DNA of 64,000 nt. Source: Bdellovibrio sp. SKB1291214 (GTDB taxonomy: Bacteria; Bdellovibrionota; Bdellovibrionia; Bdellovibrionales; Bdellovibrionaceae). The notes under the pieces are model-generated. The model searched no databases. It was not told the origin of the DNA and worked only from the letters and a program-made list of their open reading frames with translations. The stretch lies in assembly GCF_002209355.2 (NCBI RefSeq), contig NZ_CP106855.1:1922001-1986000 (forward strand), written 5' to 3'. Numbering within the stretch: the stretch's first letter is position 1; the number at the start of each line of letters is the position of its first letter. Positions 34,714 through 43,339 of the stretch are shown here, piece after piece. The translations under genes were made by a program, and so were the position numbers.

Positions 34714-34745
34714 GGTGCAACTCAAATTGCACCACTTTGGTGCAA
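34714..34745. promoter_or_regulatory. Three GTGCAA half-sites before the TIGR02147 gene
   Basis: GGTGCAA (34714-34720) and TTGCACC (34727-34733) form a perfect dyad; a third GGTGCAA (34739-34745) repeats the first 25 bases on. This looks like a regulator-binding site, possibly for the product of the gene that follows. Confidence 0.55.
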
Positions 34746-34787
34746 AAACACTTGCCGTCTTCACTATTCCTTCGCTAAATCATCGTC

Positions 34788-35546
34788 ATGAACGATTTTA
34801 GAACTTATCTTCAACATGAATTCGCGAAAAGGGTCGGTAAGAACCCTTCTTATTCCCTGAGAGCATTTGCGACTCAGTTGAAGATCAATCACGCGACTTT
34901 ATCCAGCATCCTATCTGGTAAGCGCAGTTTGACGGACAAAACGGCGACGAAGCTTGCAGTGGCATTAAATCTGTCACCAAGCCAGATAAATGAAATGATT
35001 GGGAATGGCCCAACAGAAAGCAGTAAAGCTGAAAATGCCTATCACGTCCTTCAAGAAGATACTTTTGCATCCATGTCCGAGTGGTATTTCGATGCGATCC
35101 TAGAGCTAACATTGATTCCCAGATTTAAAATGGAGCCTTCGGTGATCGCGGCCTCTTTGGGGATTTCTACGGTTCAGGCTAAGATGGCTTTGGAAACTTT
35201 GGTGCGATTGAACCTGATTTCAAAAATGAAGAACGGCAGATATCGACTGATGCATCCCAACAGCGATAATTGCTTGGATGCCGAATATACCAGTGCTGCG
35301 AACAGAAAGTATCAGCTTTCTATTTTAAACAAATCTACTCAGGCATTGGAAAATATAGATCGTAGGCACCGAGATCATACGTCGATGACTCTTGCGGTCG
35401 ATTCTAAGGATTTGCCGAAAGTGAAAGAGATCATCCAAAAGTTTCGCCGCGAAATAGACGCATTCACACATCGCAAAGAAGCTAAGTTGAATTCTGTATA
35501 TCAACTCCAAGTTTCCTTTTTTCCTTTAAGCAAATTAGAAAAATAA
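34788..35546 (+). CDS. TIGR02147-family regulator with XRE-like helix-turn-helix
   Basis: 252 residues. Residues 20-65 form a Cro/CI-type HTH (YSLRAFATQLKINHATLSSILSGKRSLTDKTATKLAVALNLSPSQI). The C-terminal part (FASMSEWYFDAILELTLIPRF, AASLGISTVQAKMALETLVRLNLI, SVYQLQVSFFPLS) is the TIGR02147/DUF4423 signature. The family is abundant in Bdellovibrio and Fibrobacter and is thought regulatory. GTGCAA repeats upstream may be its autoregulatory site, and the two exported proteins that follow may be its targets. Confidence 0.85.
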   Translation: MNDFRTYLQHEFAKRVGKNPSYSLRAFATQLKINHATLSSILSGKRSLTDKTATKLAVALNLSPSQINEMIGNGPTESSKAENAYHVLQEDTFASMSEWYFDAILELTLIPRFKMEPSVIAASLGISTVQAKMALETLVRLNLISKMKNGRYRLMHPNSDNCLDAEYTSAANRKYQLSILNKSTQALENIDRRHRDHTSMTLAVDSKDLPKVKEIIQKFRREIDAFTHRKEAKLNSVYQLQVSFFPLSKLEK

Positions 35547-35555
35547 AGAGGCACC

Positions 35556-36329
35556 GTGAAATACCCAGCGAAATATATATTTATTCTATTGTTAACATTG
35601 AATTTATCGGCCGCGATCGCTGCAGATGAATCTAAGATAGAGACTTTTCCACAGGGGCAAGATCGTGGCGGCTCGCCAGTTGAAAACCTCAAAGGAACTG
35701 TAAAAGGCGCTCCTTTGAACGTAAACCCAGACAAGCTTTTGCCGTTTTATTCACTGTTCAAAACCAAAGGGAAAACCAAATTTACCTGTGAAGCTTCCGT
35801 GGACATGGATATCAACGTCCAGTCGAAAAATGTAGGTAAGGCCGTTAAATTCGTTTTTGAGTGTAAAGATGATGCGAATTCGTGCACGATTCGAGCTAAT
35901 TTTAAAGAATTGGATCCTAAAACAACGAGGCTGGCGAAAGGCTTAAAAAAGACGTTGGAGATGTCCATAAACGCTGGCGTTGACATGTACACCAGCGTGA
36001 ATCGCGTGACACACTTCGAGAAAGCGACAAAAACAAAGGACGGCTGGGAAATTGATTATTCTGCGAAGGTAGGAAAGCTCGTCGTCAATTCTCAAATGAC
36101 TGAAATGCTTTCCGTTAAGAAAGGCTGGATGACAAAACTTTCGATCATTGATGGATATCTATTTGTCACAAATCTTAAGGACATTCGAGATTCAGCTGTA
36201 TTGGATGTTAGCACAGAGTACGCAAAAAATGGCGACACTTATTTCCCATCGCGTATCAAATCACAAGCGACCTTGGATAAAAACCATCTCGATTACGATA
36301 TCATAATCGAGAAATGCAAAGCGGAATAA
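35556..36329 (+). CDS. Exported protein, unknown
   Basis: 257 residues. Signal peptide IFILLLTLNLSAAIAA (mature start near ADESK). Long beta-rich mature part with VDMDINVQSKNVGKAVKFVFECKD and GDTYFPSRIKSQATLD. Few Cys. No family recognised, though the shape resembles outer-membrane-lipoprotein-sorting-like folds that carry lipids; I would not claim it. GTG start 9 bases after the regulator's stop, probably cotranscribed with it. Confidence 0.68.
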   Translation: MKYPAKYIFILLLTLNLSAAIAADESKIETFPQGQDRGGSPVENLKGTVKGAPLNVNPDKLLPFYSLFKTKGKTKFTCEASVDMDINVQSKNVGKAVKFVFECKDDANSCTIRANFKELDPKTTRLAKGLKKTLEMSINAGVDMYTSVNRVTHFEKATKTKDGWEIDYSAKVGKLVVNSQMTEMLSVKKGWMTKLSIIDGYLFVTNLKDIRDSAVLDVSTEYAKNGDTYFPSRIKSQATLDKNHLDYDIIIEKCKAE

Positions 36330-36343
36330 CTTAGGAGAAAAAG

Positions 36344-36652
36344 ATGAAAACAGCAGTCCTACTTTTTTTGTTACCCTTATCAAGTTTCGCTAGCGACAAA
36401 TGTCCGCTGAATGCTGAAATTTCAGCCTATCAAAAGGAAACAAAGATTATGAGTGAACGAAACGTTCAGGCGTTCACCGAGAAATTCACGAAGCTTTGCG
36501 AAATCGCTGATAAAGCCTACACATGCAAAGTGGACAGACTGAAGGCCGACGAGATCGAAGCACTAAAGAAAACTTCTCTGGGAAGTTGTGATTTTAGAAC
36601 TTGGCTCCCGGACCGTGGATGGTACGCAACGTTTCAATTTATTCAGAAATAA
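36344..36652 (+). CDS. Small exported protein, unknown
   Basis: 102 residues. Signal peptide AVLLFLLPLSSFAS, mature part with four Cys (DKCPLN, KLCEIADKAYTCKV, SCDFR). AGGAGAAAAAG upstream. It follows the previous gene by 14 bases and ends before a hairpin. No family recognised. Confidence 0.68.
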   Translation: MKTAVLLFLLPLSSFASDKCPLNAEISAYQKETKIMSERNVQAFTEKFTKLCEIADKAYTCKVDRLKADEIEALKKTSLGSCDFRTWLPDRGWYATFQFIQK

Positions 36653-36661
36653 TTCGAACTG

Positions 36662-36689
36662 CACCGCAGAACCGCTGGGTTTTGCGGTG
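36662..36689. terminator. Hairpin between convergent genes
   Basis: CACCGCAGAACC (36662-36673) pairs fully with GGTTTTGCGGTG (36678-36689), including one G-T pair. No T run. Probably a bidirectional stop. Confidence 0.5.
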
Positions 36690-36699
36690 AGTAAAATTT

Positions 36700-37443
36700 C
36701 TAGTATTTAACCGAGAATCCCACCAAGTAGTCGATATCGGTTTGCTTTACACCTTCTGGCAGGCCGCTGTCGTTCACTAAGTTAAAATCGATATCTAGAC
36801 TCAATGATTTGGTCATACGCACGTCAAGTCCCGTCATTAAGCGCAGTCGGTAATTGGCGATATCATTGAATTTTGGCTGATAGTAAATGACTGTTGAGCT
36901 TGTGACAGTTTCGTTTAATCGCGCCACATGAGAGATATACAAGTTGCCACGCACACCTTCAGCGTCTTCATCTTGTCCTTCGAAGTCTTCGACTTCGTAA
37001 AAGGCACCCACTCCGGCATATAAGCGGTTTCCTTCTCCGTGATAAATTCTAAAGCGCAGATTCCCACCGGCATAGTTTTGAGAATTCAATTTTTTAAATT
37101 CGTCAAAGGCACTTTGCGCGAAAGCTTCGTAAGCTAAAGGCTCTTGATAATTCCAAGTATGACGAATGTGGCCACTCCCCAAATTAGTGTCTTTTACGTT
37201 AGCACTCGTTCCGTATTGGTAGCTCGCCGTGTACAGCCATTCGTTCACATCCAAACGGTAAACACCCATGGTGGATGCCTGGGACGTAAATTTATCGGTA
37301 TTACCTTGTTGTCCAGCAACTTGAAGGGTGGTTTGGCCCAGGTAGCCTTTGCCATCTATCTGGCGCAAAGATTCGATGTTGATGAAGGCAAAGGCAGGGA
37401 TGCTGACTAAAGAGAACAAAAGAGTGGAGAATAGTTTAAGCAT
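36700..37443 (-). CDS. Outer-membrane-type beta-barrel, DUF481-like
   Basis: 247 residues. Signal peptide TLLFSLVSIPAFA, then alternating strands (LGQTTLQVAGQQGNTDKFT, WLYTASYQYGTSANVKD, NLYISHVARLNETVTSSTVIYYQPKF, DYLVGFSVKY) ending in Tyr, the usual barrel C-terminus. DUF481 proteins are salt- or stress-linked outer-membrane proteins. It stands alone. Confidence 0.75.
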   Translation of the reverse strand: MLKLFSTLLFSLVSIPAFAFINIESLRQIDGKGYLGQTTLQVAGQQGNTDKFTSQASTMGVYRLDVNEWLYTASYQYGTSANVKDTNLGSGHIRHTWNYQEPLAYEAFAQSAFDEFKKLNSQNYAGGNLRFRIYHGEGNRLYAGVGAFYEVEDFEGQDEDAEGVRGNLYISHVARLNETVTSSTVIYYQPKFNDIANYRLRLMTGLDVRMTKSLSLDIDFNLVNDSGLPEGVKQTDIDYLVGFSVKY

Positions 37444-37515
37444 AAAAGAATCCTTTCTTTCATTTTCAAACTAACTTGATTAGAAAAATTTGTCCCCATA
37501 TGCCGCAGCATAAAA

Positions 37516-37542
37516 AAAATCCCGCCTTGTGAGCGGGATTTT
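37516..37542 (-). terminator. Intrinsic terminator of the HPPD-like gene
   Basis: AAAATCCCGC (37516-37525) and GCGGGATTTT (37533-37542) with a 7-base loop, T run on the minus strand. Confidence 0.8.
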
Positions 37543-37565
37543 CAAACTTAAAGTGTAATTTTTAG

Positions 37566-38333
37566 TTATTTTTTTTGTGCTTTGGCAGCCATGTCGATCA
37601 TGATTTTATCGCAGGCTTCTAGATCAGCTTCAGTGATTTCGTAAACTTCTTTGCCCTCTAGGTATTTCAACAAAGCTTCCATCACATCTTTTGGAAGAAA
37701 TGAAAGAACGTTTCCTGATTGGTACTCGCGCTCTTTTTCATCATAAAGTCCCAAGAACGTTTCGTCGCGGAACCAGCTTTGCTTATTGGCCTTTTGGATT
37801 GTCGCTAGTTCGTCGTCAGATGGATCACGTTGCAAGAACTCAAAGAAGAAACCAGATGGCTTCGCACCTGGCAAGTACCACTCACCAGAGAATACTTGGA
37901 TTAAGTTTTCGTGATCGTCTTTCAAAATGGGCGTCACAAACTGAACCCCGCGCTCAACCATGTGTTTATGGAAAGCGATCAAATCTGGAGTGCGTAGAGC
38001 CACGTGCTGAAGATGTGCCGTGTTTTCATGACCGTCCAACATTTGACGAACATGCGATGGCTGGTCTTTTGGTTCAGACGGCTGAACCAATGCAAAGATC
38101 GTGTTCAATGGATCGCCTGCTTTCGGCTCCCATGTACCCACGCGAGTTGCATAAGTCATCGAAACATCTTTAGCGCCGTCATTACCTTTGCGCTTTTTTT
38201 CATACAAAAGGTCATCAGGAGTTGTTCCGAAAATATTGCGGAAAACCACGTAAGAAAGTTTGTAAAGATTTGGGTGGAACAGCATCGTCATGTGATCCAC
38301 AGCAAAGTTCATAAATGCTGGTTTTTGCTTCAT
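37566..38333 (-). CDS. VOC-fold dioxygenase resembling the catalytic half of 4-hydroxyphenylpyruvate dioxygenase
   Basis: 255 residues from ATG at 38333, with GGAGA just upstream. The metal triad pattern of the HPPD C-terminal domain is visible: VDHM (His 14), QHVALRT (His 110) and GFFFEFLQRD (Glu 165). HPPD itself is about 360 residues with two VOC domains; here only the catalytic one is present. Probably an Fe(II) dioxygenase or lyase of an aromatic or oxo-acid; substrate unknown. A longer start at 38357 is less likely. Confidence 0.75.
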   Translation of the reverse strand: MKQKPAFMNFAVDHMTMLFHPNLYKLSYVVFRNIFGTTPDDLLYEKKRKGNDGAKDVSMTYATRVGTWEPKAGDPLNTIFALVQPSEPKDQPSHVRQMLDGHENTAHLQHVALRTPDLIAFHKHMVERGVQFVTPILKDDHENLIQVFSGEWYLPGAKPSGFFFEFLQRDPSDDELATIQKANKQSWFRDETFLGLYDEKEREYQSGNVLSFLPKDVMEALLKYLEGKEVYEITEADLEACDKIMIDMAAKAQKK

Positions 38334-38555
38334 TAAAATCTCCTGAAATAGTGCCAAAAATGAAGCCCGATACTAAAAATCCTTATACCTGTGGTCAAGA
38401 GCTTTCGTCTCCACCGCCGCTGGAACGCTGTAGAAAGGCCTGATCCGGGGCAACGTGTTGTTTTTTAAGAGGTCTTTGCTTAATGCGAACTATTTCTTAA
38501 TTGGTCGGAGTAGAATAGAAACAGACGACTTTTTGATCTGAATGCGGGGTCATTT

Positions 38556-39080
38556 ATGAGATCTCTGAGTAGGGCTTCTAAGATGATATTTTTGGCGTTG
38601 GTTTTGGTGACAGGGGCAGCAGCGATGGATTTTGATCATTATAAAAAACCGAGCGACATGGATTTAAAGAAAAAACTTTCTGCGATTCAATTTGAAGTCA
38701 CACAAAAAGATGGAACAGAAGTGCCCTTCCAGAATGAATACTGGGACAATCACGCCGAAGGCATTTATGTGGATGTTGTCTCCGGCGAACCATTATTCAG
38801 TTCCAAAGATAAATTTGATTCTAAAACGGGTTGGCCAAGTTTTACAAAACCGCTTCATCCCAAAGCGATTAAAACCAAAGAGGACAAAAATATTTTTTTG
38901 GGAAATCGCACCGAAGTTCGCAGTACTCACGCGAATTTTCATCTAGGTCATGTATTTGACGACGGACCTGCACCAACGGGCTTACGTTACTGCATGAACT
39001 CGGCGTCGTTGCGATTTATACCCGTAAGCCAACTTGAAAAAGAAGGCTACGGGGAATATCTAAAATTATTTAAGCAGTGA
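38556..39080 (+). CDS. msrB: Exported methionine-R-sulfoxide reductase
   Basis: 174 residues. N-terminal hydrophobic segment ([15 protein letters not shown]) suggests export. The MsrB domain has [31 protein letters not shown] and [11 protein letters not shown] with catalytic Cys near 146. The zinc-binding CxxC pairs are absent, as in some MsrB groups. It repairs oxidised methionine in envelope proteins. Stop lies 2 bases from the convergent neighbour's stop. Confidence 0.92.
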   Translation: MRSLSRASKMIFLALVLVTGAAAMDFDHYKKPSDMDLKKKLSAIQFEVTQKDGTEVPFQNEYWDNHAEGIYVDVVSGEPLFSSKDKFDSKTGWPSFTKPLHPKAIKTKEDKNIFLGNRTEVRSTHANFHLGHVFDDGPAPTGLRYCMNSASLRFIPVSQLEKEGYGEYLKLFKQ

Positions 39081-39082
39081 TA

Positions 39083-39496
39083 TTAGTGCGAGCGTTTGGT
39101 TTTTTTCTTAAGACCGTGCGATGCCAAGTATTCATCGGTCTTGGCTTCGACTTCCTCTAAGCCGCCCGGCGTGTTTTTAAAGGAAGACCCCAATTCGCCG
39201 CGGGGGCTGTCTTGGGAACTGCGATCAGGGATTCCACGCAACGAAGAATCTAAGGCCTCCGCAGCCATGTTCATTTGATCTAAAACATCGATTTCGCCGC
39301 GAATAAAATCCGGCGGCAGATCTTCCAATGTATCAAAGGATCGGTCGGTGTTTTTCATCGCACGTTTTAAATTCTTAACATCGACCTTCGAAGTTTCATC
39401 TTTATCGACTAAGATTTCGTTTTCATCGACATGGTTATTGGTCGCTTCACCTTGGTGAAGTCCGGTGAATGAGGGGTTCGCATTGGGAGTAGCCAT
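39083..39496 (-). CDS. Unknown acidic protein
   Basis: 137 residues, hydrophilic, no signal peptide, no Cys. Acidic and charged throughout with a basic KKKTKRSH end, probably disordered. No family recognised. Confidence 0.6.
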   Translation of the reverse strand: MATPNANPSFTGLHQGEATNNHVDENEILVDKDETSKVDVKNLKRAMKNTDRSFDTLEDLPPDFIRGEIDVLDQMNMAAEALDSSLRGIPDRSSQDSPRGELGSSFKNTPGGLEEVEAKTDEYLASHGLKKKTKRSH

Positions 39497-39517
39497 AATG
39501 ACCTCCGTCGGCTGGCA

Positions 39518-39580
39518 CTCCGATCAAGTCGGAGACGTGTTTACGCCCTCATTATATACTGACTTCGACAAAGTCGAAGT
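39518..39580. other. Two hairpins in a short gap
   Basis: CTCCGA/TCGGAG (39518-39534) and ACTTCGAC/GTCGAAGT (39562-39580), both perfect. They lie between two minus-strand genes and may end the upstream one. Confidence 0.5.
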
Positions 39581-39585
39581 TGTGA

Positions 39586-39852
39586 TTAAACATCCCGAGC
39601 TAACTGAGAAATATCTAGGTTTGCTTCCCAATCCACGGTCAAACCGATTAGAGGGCGCTCTTGCATGACAGAACTGCCTTTAAGCACATCCGAGAAGTAA
39701 ATTGATTCCTCCTGGATGATAGTGATCAGTTGGCTGTAATAAAGAGGCGCCAGCTCGTGTCCACAATCATGGCAGACGAATACTCCTTGGTCATGCTTGC
39801 TATGTACAGTTCCGCAGTGGTGGCAGCGACGAAAGTGTCTATTGTTTTCCAT
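39586..39852 (-). CDS. Small zinc-ribbon protein
   Basis: 88 residues. RRCHHCGTVHS and FVCHDCGHEL give two CxxC pairs binding zinc (C10-C13 and C27-C30 or so). The C-terminal half is helical. Zinc ribbons bind nucleic acid or protein; function not known. No signal peptide. Confidence 0.7.
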   Translation of the reverse strand: MENNRHFRRCHHCGTVHSKHDQGVFVCHDCGHELAPLYYSQLITIIQEESIYFSDVLKGSSVMQERPLIGLTVDWEANLDISQLARDV

Positions 39853-40039
39853 TTACGTACCTCATTAGTCAGTAGGTCTAGGATAAGGCGACTGGACTGG
39901 ACCCACAAGGCGTCGTCTCAATAAAACCGTTAATCTTTTGAACAACTGTTCCATTCATGAGAATCCAAAGTGATTTCACGGAGTCTAGTTCAGGCCTGAG
40001 ACACTACACTTATCAGAGTGAGACACCGACAAGAAACCT

Positions 40040-42535
40040 ATGAAATCCGTGTCTTTATTTAAAACCCTGGTCTCCCGTTTTGGTGTGGAGCTCTGCCTGC
40101 TTGTGCTGGTAGTGGTGGGTTATTCCATGTTCCAAGAACATCATTCTTTGCAAAAAGCATTGCTGCCTACAGAGTCAGTCAATTCGTTGCAGAATATGTC
40201 GGGGATACTGGCGGATGTGGACCGAGCCAAGAAAGAATATATCCAAGACAGCACGCCGGAAAAACTTCAGGTTTTCAATAATCAAGTTAACAAAATTAAT
40301 GATGAATTGACCAAGCTTTACAAATCCGTCAATGGCCGTCATGACTTGCAAATGCAAGTGTACCAACTGAATCAAAACCTGCATAAACAGTTCGAAACAG
40401 CAACGATGGAGATCAAGCAGAAGCACTCTGCGCGAAAGCCCTCCAATGTTGAAGACTTTAATCAAAAAAGCATCTTAGAGATGTTGCAGTCGCACCGCAA
40501 GGCACAGCAAGATTTCATCCAAGTCGGTGATTATAATTTCCTAAGAAGTGAACTGCTTTTCGCGATCATGGCGCTTTTTGGCGTGGTGATTTTATTAAGT
40601 CGTTATTGGCAGTACAATGACTTGCGAGAGCAACGCGAAATTGCCATGGGCTTACAAACTCGTTCGTTACTGTTAGATACTATCCTGGGCAGTATGAGCG
40701 AAGGTATGATCGTGGTGAACAACCGTGGCCACTTTATGCAATATAACGCCGCTGCGCAAAGAATCGTGGGCACCAAAGTGAAAGAGGTCGGTACCGAGAC
40801 GGGTGCGAAAGAACTTGGTTTCCATGATGAAAATCAAAAGCTCTATGCCGCTAAAGATCTTCCCTTCCATCGAGCTCTGTATGGCGTTGAAGTGGATGAT
40901 TTGGAAATCTTCGTTCAAAATGAGACTCATCCTGAAGGAATCTTTATTCTTTTAAGCAGTCGCTCCATCAAGGATATAGACGGTGGTATTTCTGGCGCGT
41001 TGGTTGTATTCCGCGATATCAGTCGACGTAAATTAGTTGAACTTGAGTGGGCCAAAGCCCGCGAAGCTGCTGTCGAAGCGTCCTTAAAGAAATCAGATTT
41101 CCTGGCAGCGATGAGCCACGAAATTCGCACTCCTATGAATGGTGTGATCGGAATGAGTACACTTTTAGCCGATACTAATTTGCAGCCTGAGCAGAAAGAA
41201 TACGTTGGCACCATCAAACGTTCAGCAGAATCGTTGCTCATGTTGATCAATGATATCTTGGATTATTCAAAAATTGAGGCAGGCAAAATTGAATTGGATC
41301 CTCAGCCTTTTGATCTAGGCTTCTTAGTTCGTGACGTTGTTGAGATGTTCCGTCCTGCTGTGAATGAAAAGAATGTTGAGTTAGAATTCAGCATGTCGCA
41401 GAAATCCAATCTGTACTTTAAAGGTGATCAGGGCCGCATTCGTCAGATTCTGGTGAATCTGATGGGAAATGCCGTGAAATTTACCAGCGCTGGTACAGTA
41501 GGTCTGGAAGTCTCCATACTGGATTCTGCCTCAGGACCTTCATTCTTGAAATTCCAAATTCGTGATACGGGGATGGGACTTCGTGAAGATGAACGTAAAG
41601 CATTATTCCAAAAATACTTCCAAGCCTCCGGTGGTAAAAAGTTCGGAGGAACTGGATTGGGTCTTTCGATCTGTAAGCAATTGGTCGACATGATGCAAGG
41701 ACAAATGGGTGTTGAAAGCACCTTTGGTATTGGTTCCACCTTCTGGTTTTCATTGCAGCTTCCGGTGTGCAGTGCTGAGGAGATCCCAAAATCGAATACT
41801 GAAAACAGTTTCACAGCTTTGTTCAGTGGACACGTGCTAGTCGCTGAAGATCAGGTCGTCAATCAGCGTGTGGCGCAAAGTTATTTGCAAAAAATGGGAT
41901 TGGACGTGGATATCGCTCCGAACGGTCGTATTGCTGTGGAAATGGCTCGCAGTGGAAAATACGATTTGATCTTTATGGACTGTCAGATGCCGGTGATGAA
42001 TGGCTTTGATGCAACGAAACGCATTCGAGAAGAAGAGCGAACCAGAAATTCCACACGTCGCACACCGATTGTGGCGCTGACCGCGGAAGGTACTATTGCT
42101 GATAAAGCTCCTTATATGGCCGCAGGCATGGACGATTATTTGTCTAAGCCCATTGAACTTCCCCGTTTAGTTGAAACTCTTCAGAAATATGTGAAAGTCG
42201 GGGAGGCGGCCGTGCTGGATTTAGCTGCTCTACAAAAGCTGGCGAAATACGCTTCGAAAGACAGCAATCTTGTTGCGGCCCTTGTGGAAGAGTTTGAAAA
42301 GTCCGCTCCCGATCTGATTGTGGCGATGAGAACACCAGATTTCAGTGAAGCAGCCCATGCTTTGAAGTCCACAGCTGCAACTCTTGGAGCAAAAAATTTG
42401 GCAGAACTTTGCCAAAAACTTGAAGACGAAGCAAATCCAGAGCACATTAACAAATGGGTTGTGCAGATCGAGAACGAATATGTTCGCAGTTTGCATGATC
42501 TAAAAAACTACATCAGCGAAAAAGGGGCTGCCTAA
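40040..42535 (+). CDS. Hybrid sensor histidine kinase with REC and Hpt domains
   Basis: 831 residues. Two membrane helices (~17-31 and 170-188) frame a periplasmic coiled-coil sensor region. A PAS domain (~205-325), HisKA with SHEIRTPMNG (His 360), HATPase (NLMGNAVKF, DTGMGL, GGTGLGLSI), REC with YDLIFMDCQMP (Asp 647) and KPIE, and a C-terminal Hpt with AHALKSTAATLGA (His 773). A BarA/ArcB-style four-step phosphorelay in one chain. The next gene, 12 bases on, is a response regulator likely to receive the signal. Confidence 0.93.
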   Translation: MKSVSLFKTLVSRFGVELCLLVLVVVGYSMFQEHHSLQKALLPTESVNSLQNMSGILADVDRAKKEYIQDSTPEKLQVFNNQVNKINDELTKLYKSVNGRHDLQMQVYQLNQNLHKQFETATMEIKQKHSARKPSNVEDFNQKSILEMLQSHRKAQQDFIQVGDYNFLRSELLFAIMALFGVVILLSRYWQYNDLREQREIAMGLQTRSLLLDTILGSMSEGMIVVNNRGHFMQYNAAAQRIVGTKVKEVGTETGAKELGFHDENQKLYAAKDLPFHRALYGVEVDDLEIFVQNETHPEGIFILLSSRSIKDIDGGISGALVVFRDISRRKLVELEWAKAREAAVEASLKKSDFLAAMSHEIRTPMNGVIGMSTLLADTNLQPEQKEYVGTIKRSAESLLMLINDILDYSKIEAGKIELDPQPFDLGFLVRDVVEMFRPAVNEKNVELEFSMSQKSNLYFKGDQGRIRQILVNLMGNAVKFTSAGTVGLEVSILDSASGPSFLKFQIRDTGMGLREDERKALFQKYFQASGGKKFGGTGLGLSICKQLVDMMQGQMGVESTFGIGSTFWFSLQLPVCSAEEIPKSNTENSFTALFSGHVLVAEDQVVNQRVAQSYLQKMGLDVDIAPNGRIAVEMARSGKYDLIFMDCQMPVMNGFDATKRIREEERTRNSTRRTPIVALTAEGTIADKAPYMAAGMDDYLSKPIELPRLVETLQKYVKVGEAAVLDLAALQKLAKYASKDSNLVAALVEEFEKSAPDLIVAMRTPDFSEAAHALKSTAATLGAKNLAELCQKLEDEANPEHINKWVVQIENEYVRSLHDLKNYISEKGAA

Positions 42536-42547
42536 GGAAAGGTATTT

Positions 42548-43240
42548 ATGGCCAATATACTTATCGTAGATGATCAAAAAAGTATTCTGATGACTCTTGA
42601 GGCGCTACTTAGCTCCGATGGACACGCCGTGGTTCAAGCAACCAATGCGATCGATGCGGTCCACCACCTGACTCAAGAAAAATTCGACCTTGTAATCACA
42701 GATGCTATCATGCCAGGCGGCAGTGATGGATACGCCCTGACTCGCACAATTCGAAAACAACCTCAATTGTTAAAACTTCCGGTGGTGTTGCTCACTGGAA
42801 AACGCGAAAAGAGTGATGTGGAAAAGGGCCTCGAAGCCGGCGTGAATGACTATATCATTAAACCGATTGATCCCGATATGCTTCTTGCTAAAGTCCGTAC
42901 AATTCTAACAACGAATGGTGAGCAAGGAGCGACGTTCATCGAAGCTCCCGTTGCCATCAAGGCAGATTGGGAAATTAAAACGGAAATCGTATCGGTTTCT
43001 GAAATGGGTTTTACTCTTCACTCATCGGTCGCTATGCCACTTGGGAAAATTTTAAGAATTAAAAGTTCCATATTTGATGATATTGGAATTGATCCGGTCG
43101 CTCTTCGTATCGATTCCTGCGAAGATTTAAATCCCATCGAAAACGCCTATAAGATTCACGGGCATTTCGTTGGTATCGCAGAAAAAGAGCTGACGCCACT
43201 GCGCTTGTATATCCGTCAAAAACAAAGCAAGGCTAGCTAG
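42548..43240 (+). CDS. Response regulator with C-terminal PilZ-like domain
   Basis: 230 residues. REC at 1-125: ILIVDDQ (Asp 8-9), LVITDAIMP (Asp 52), LLTGKRE and YIIKPID. The C-terminal ~100 residues (IKTEIVSVSEMGFTLHSSVAMPLG, KIHGHFVGI) show the rhythm of a PilZ-like beta barrel, but without a clear RxxxR motif, so c-di-GMP binding is doubtful. Directly downstream of the hybrid kinase with 12 bases between. Confidence 0.82.
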   Translation: MANILIVDDQKSILMTLEALLSSDGHAVVQATNAIDAVHHLTQEKFDLVITDAIMPGGSDGYALTRTIRKQPQLLKLPVVLLTGKREKSDVEKGLEAGVNDYIIKPIDPDMLLAKVRTILTTNGEQGATFIEAPVAIKADWEIKTEIVSVSEMGFTLHSSVAMPLGKILRIKSSIFDDIGIDPVALRIDSCEDLNPIENAYKIHGHFVGIAEKELTPLRLYIRQKQSKAS

Positions 43241-43272
43241 TAAGACAAATTTTTTGGCTTTTTAATTAGTGC

Positions 43273-43306
43273 GGGGCTATCGACCTCATATGTTGTCGAT
43301 AGCCCC
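43273..43306. terminator. Bidirectional terminator
   Basis: GGGGCTATCGAC (43273-43284) and its perfect complement (43295-43306), 10-base loop, followed by T-rich sequence on the plus strand. It separates convergent genes. Confidence 0.75.
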
Positions 43307-43339
43307 GGCTTGTTCTTACCTAAAAGTTTTTAGAAAGAC

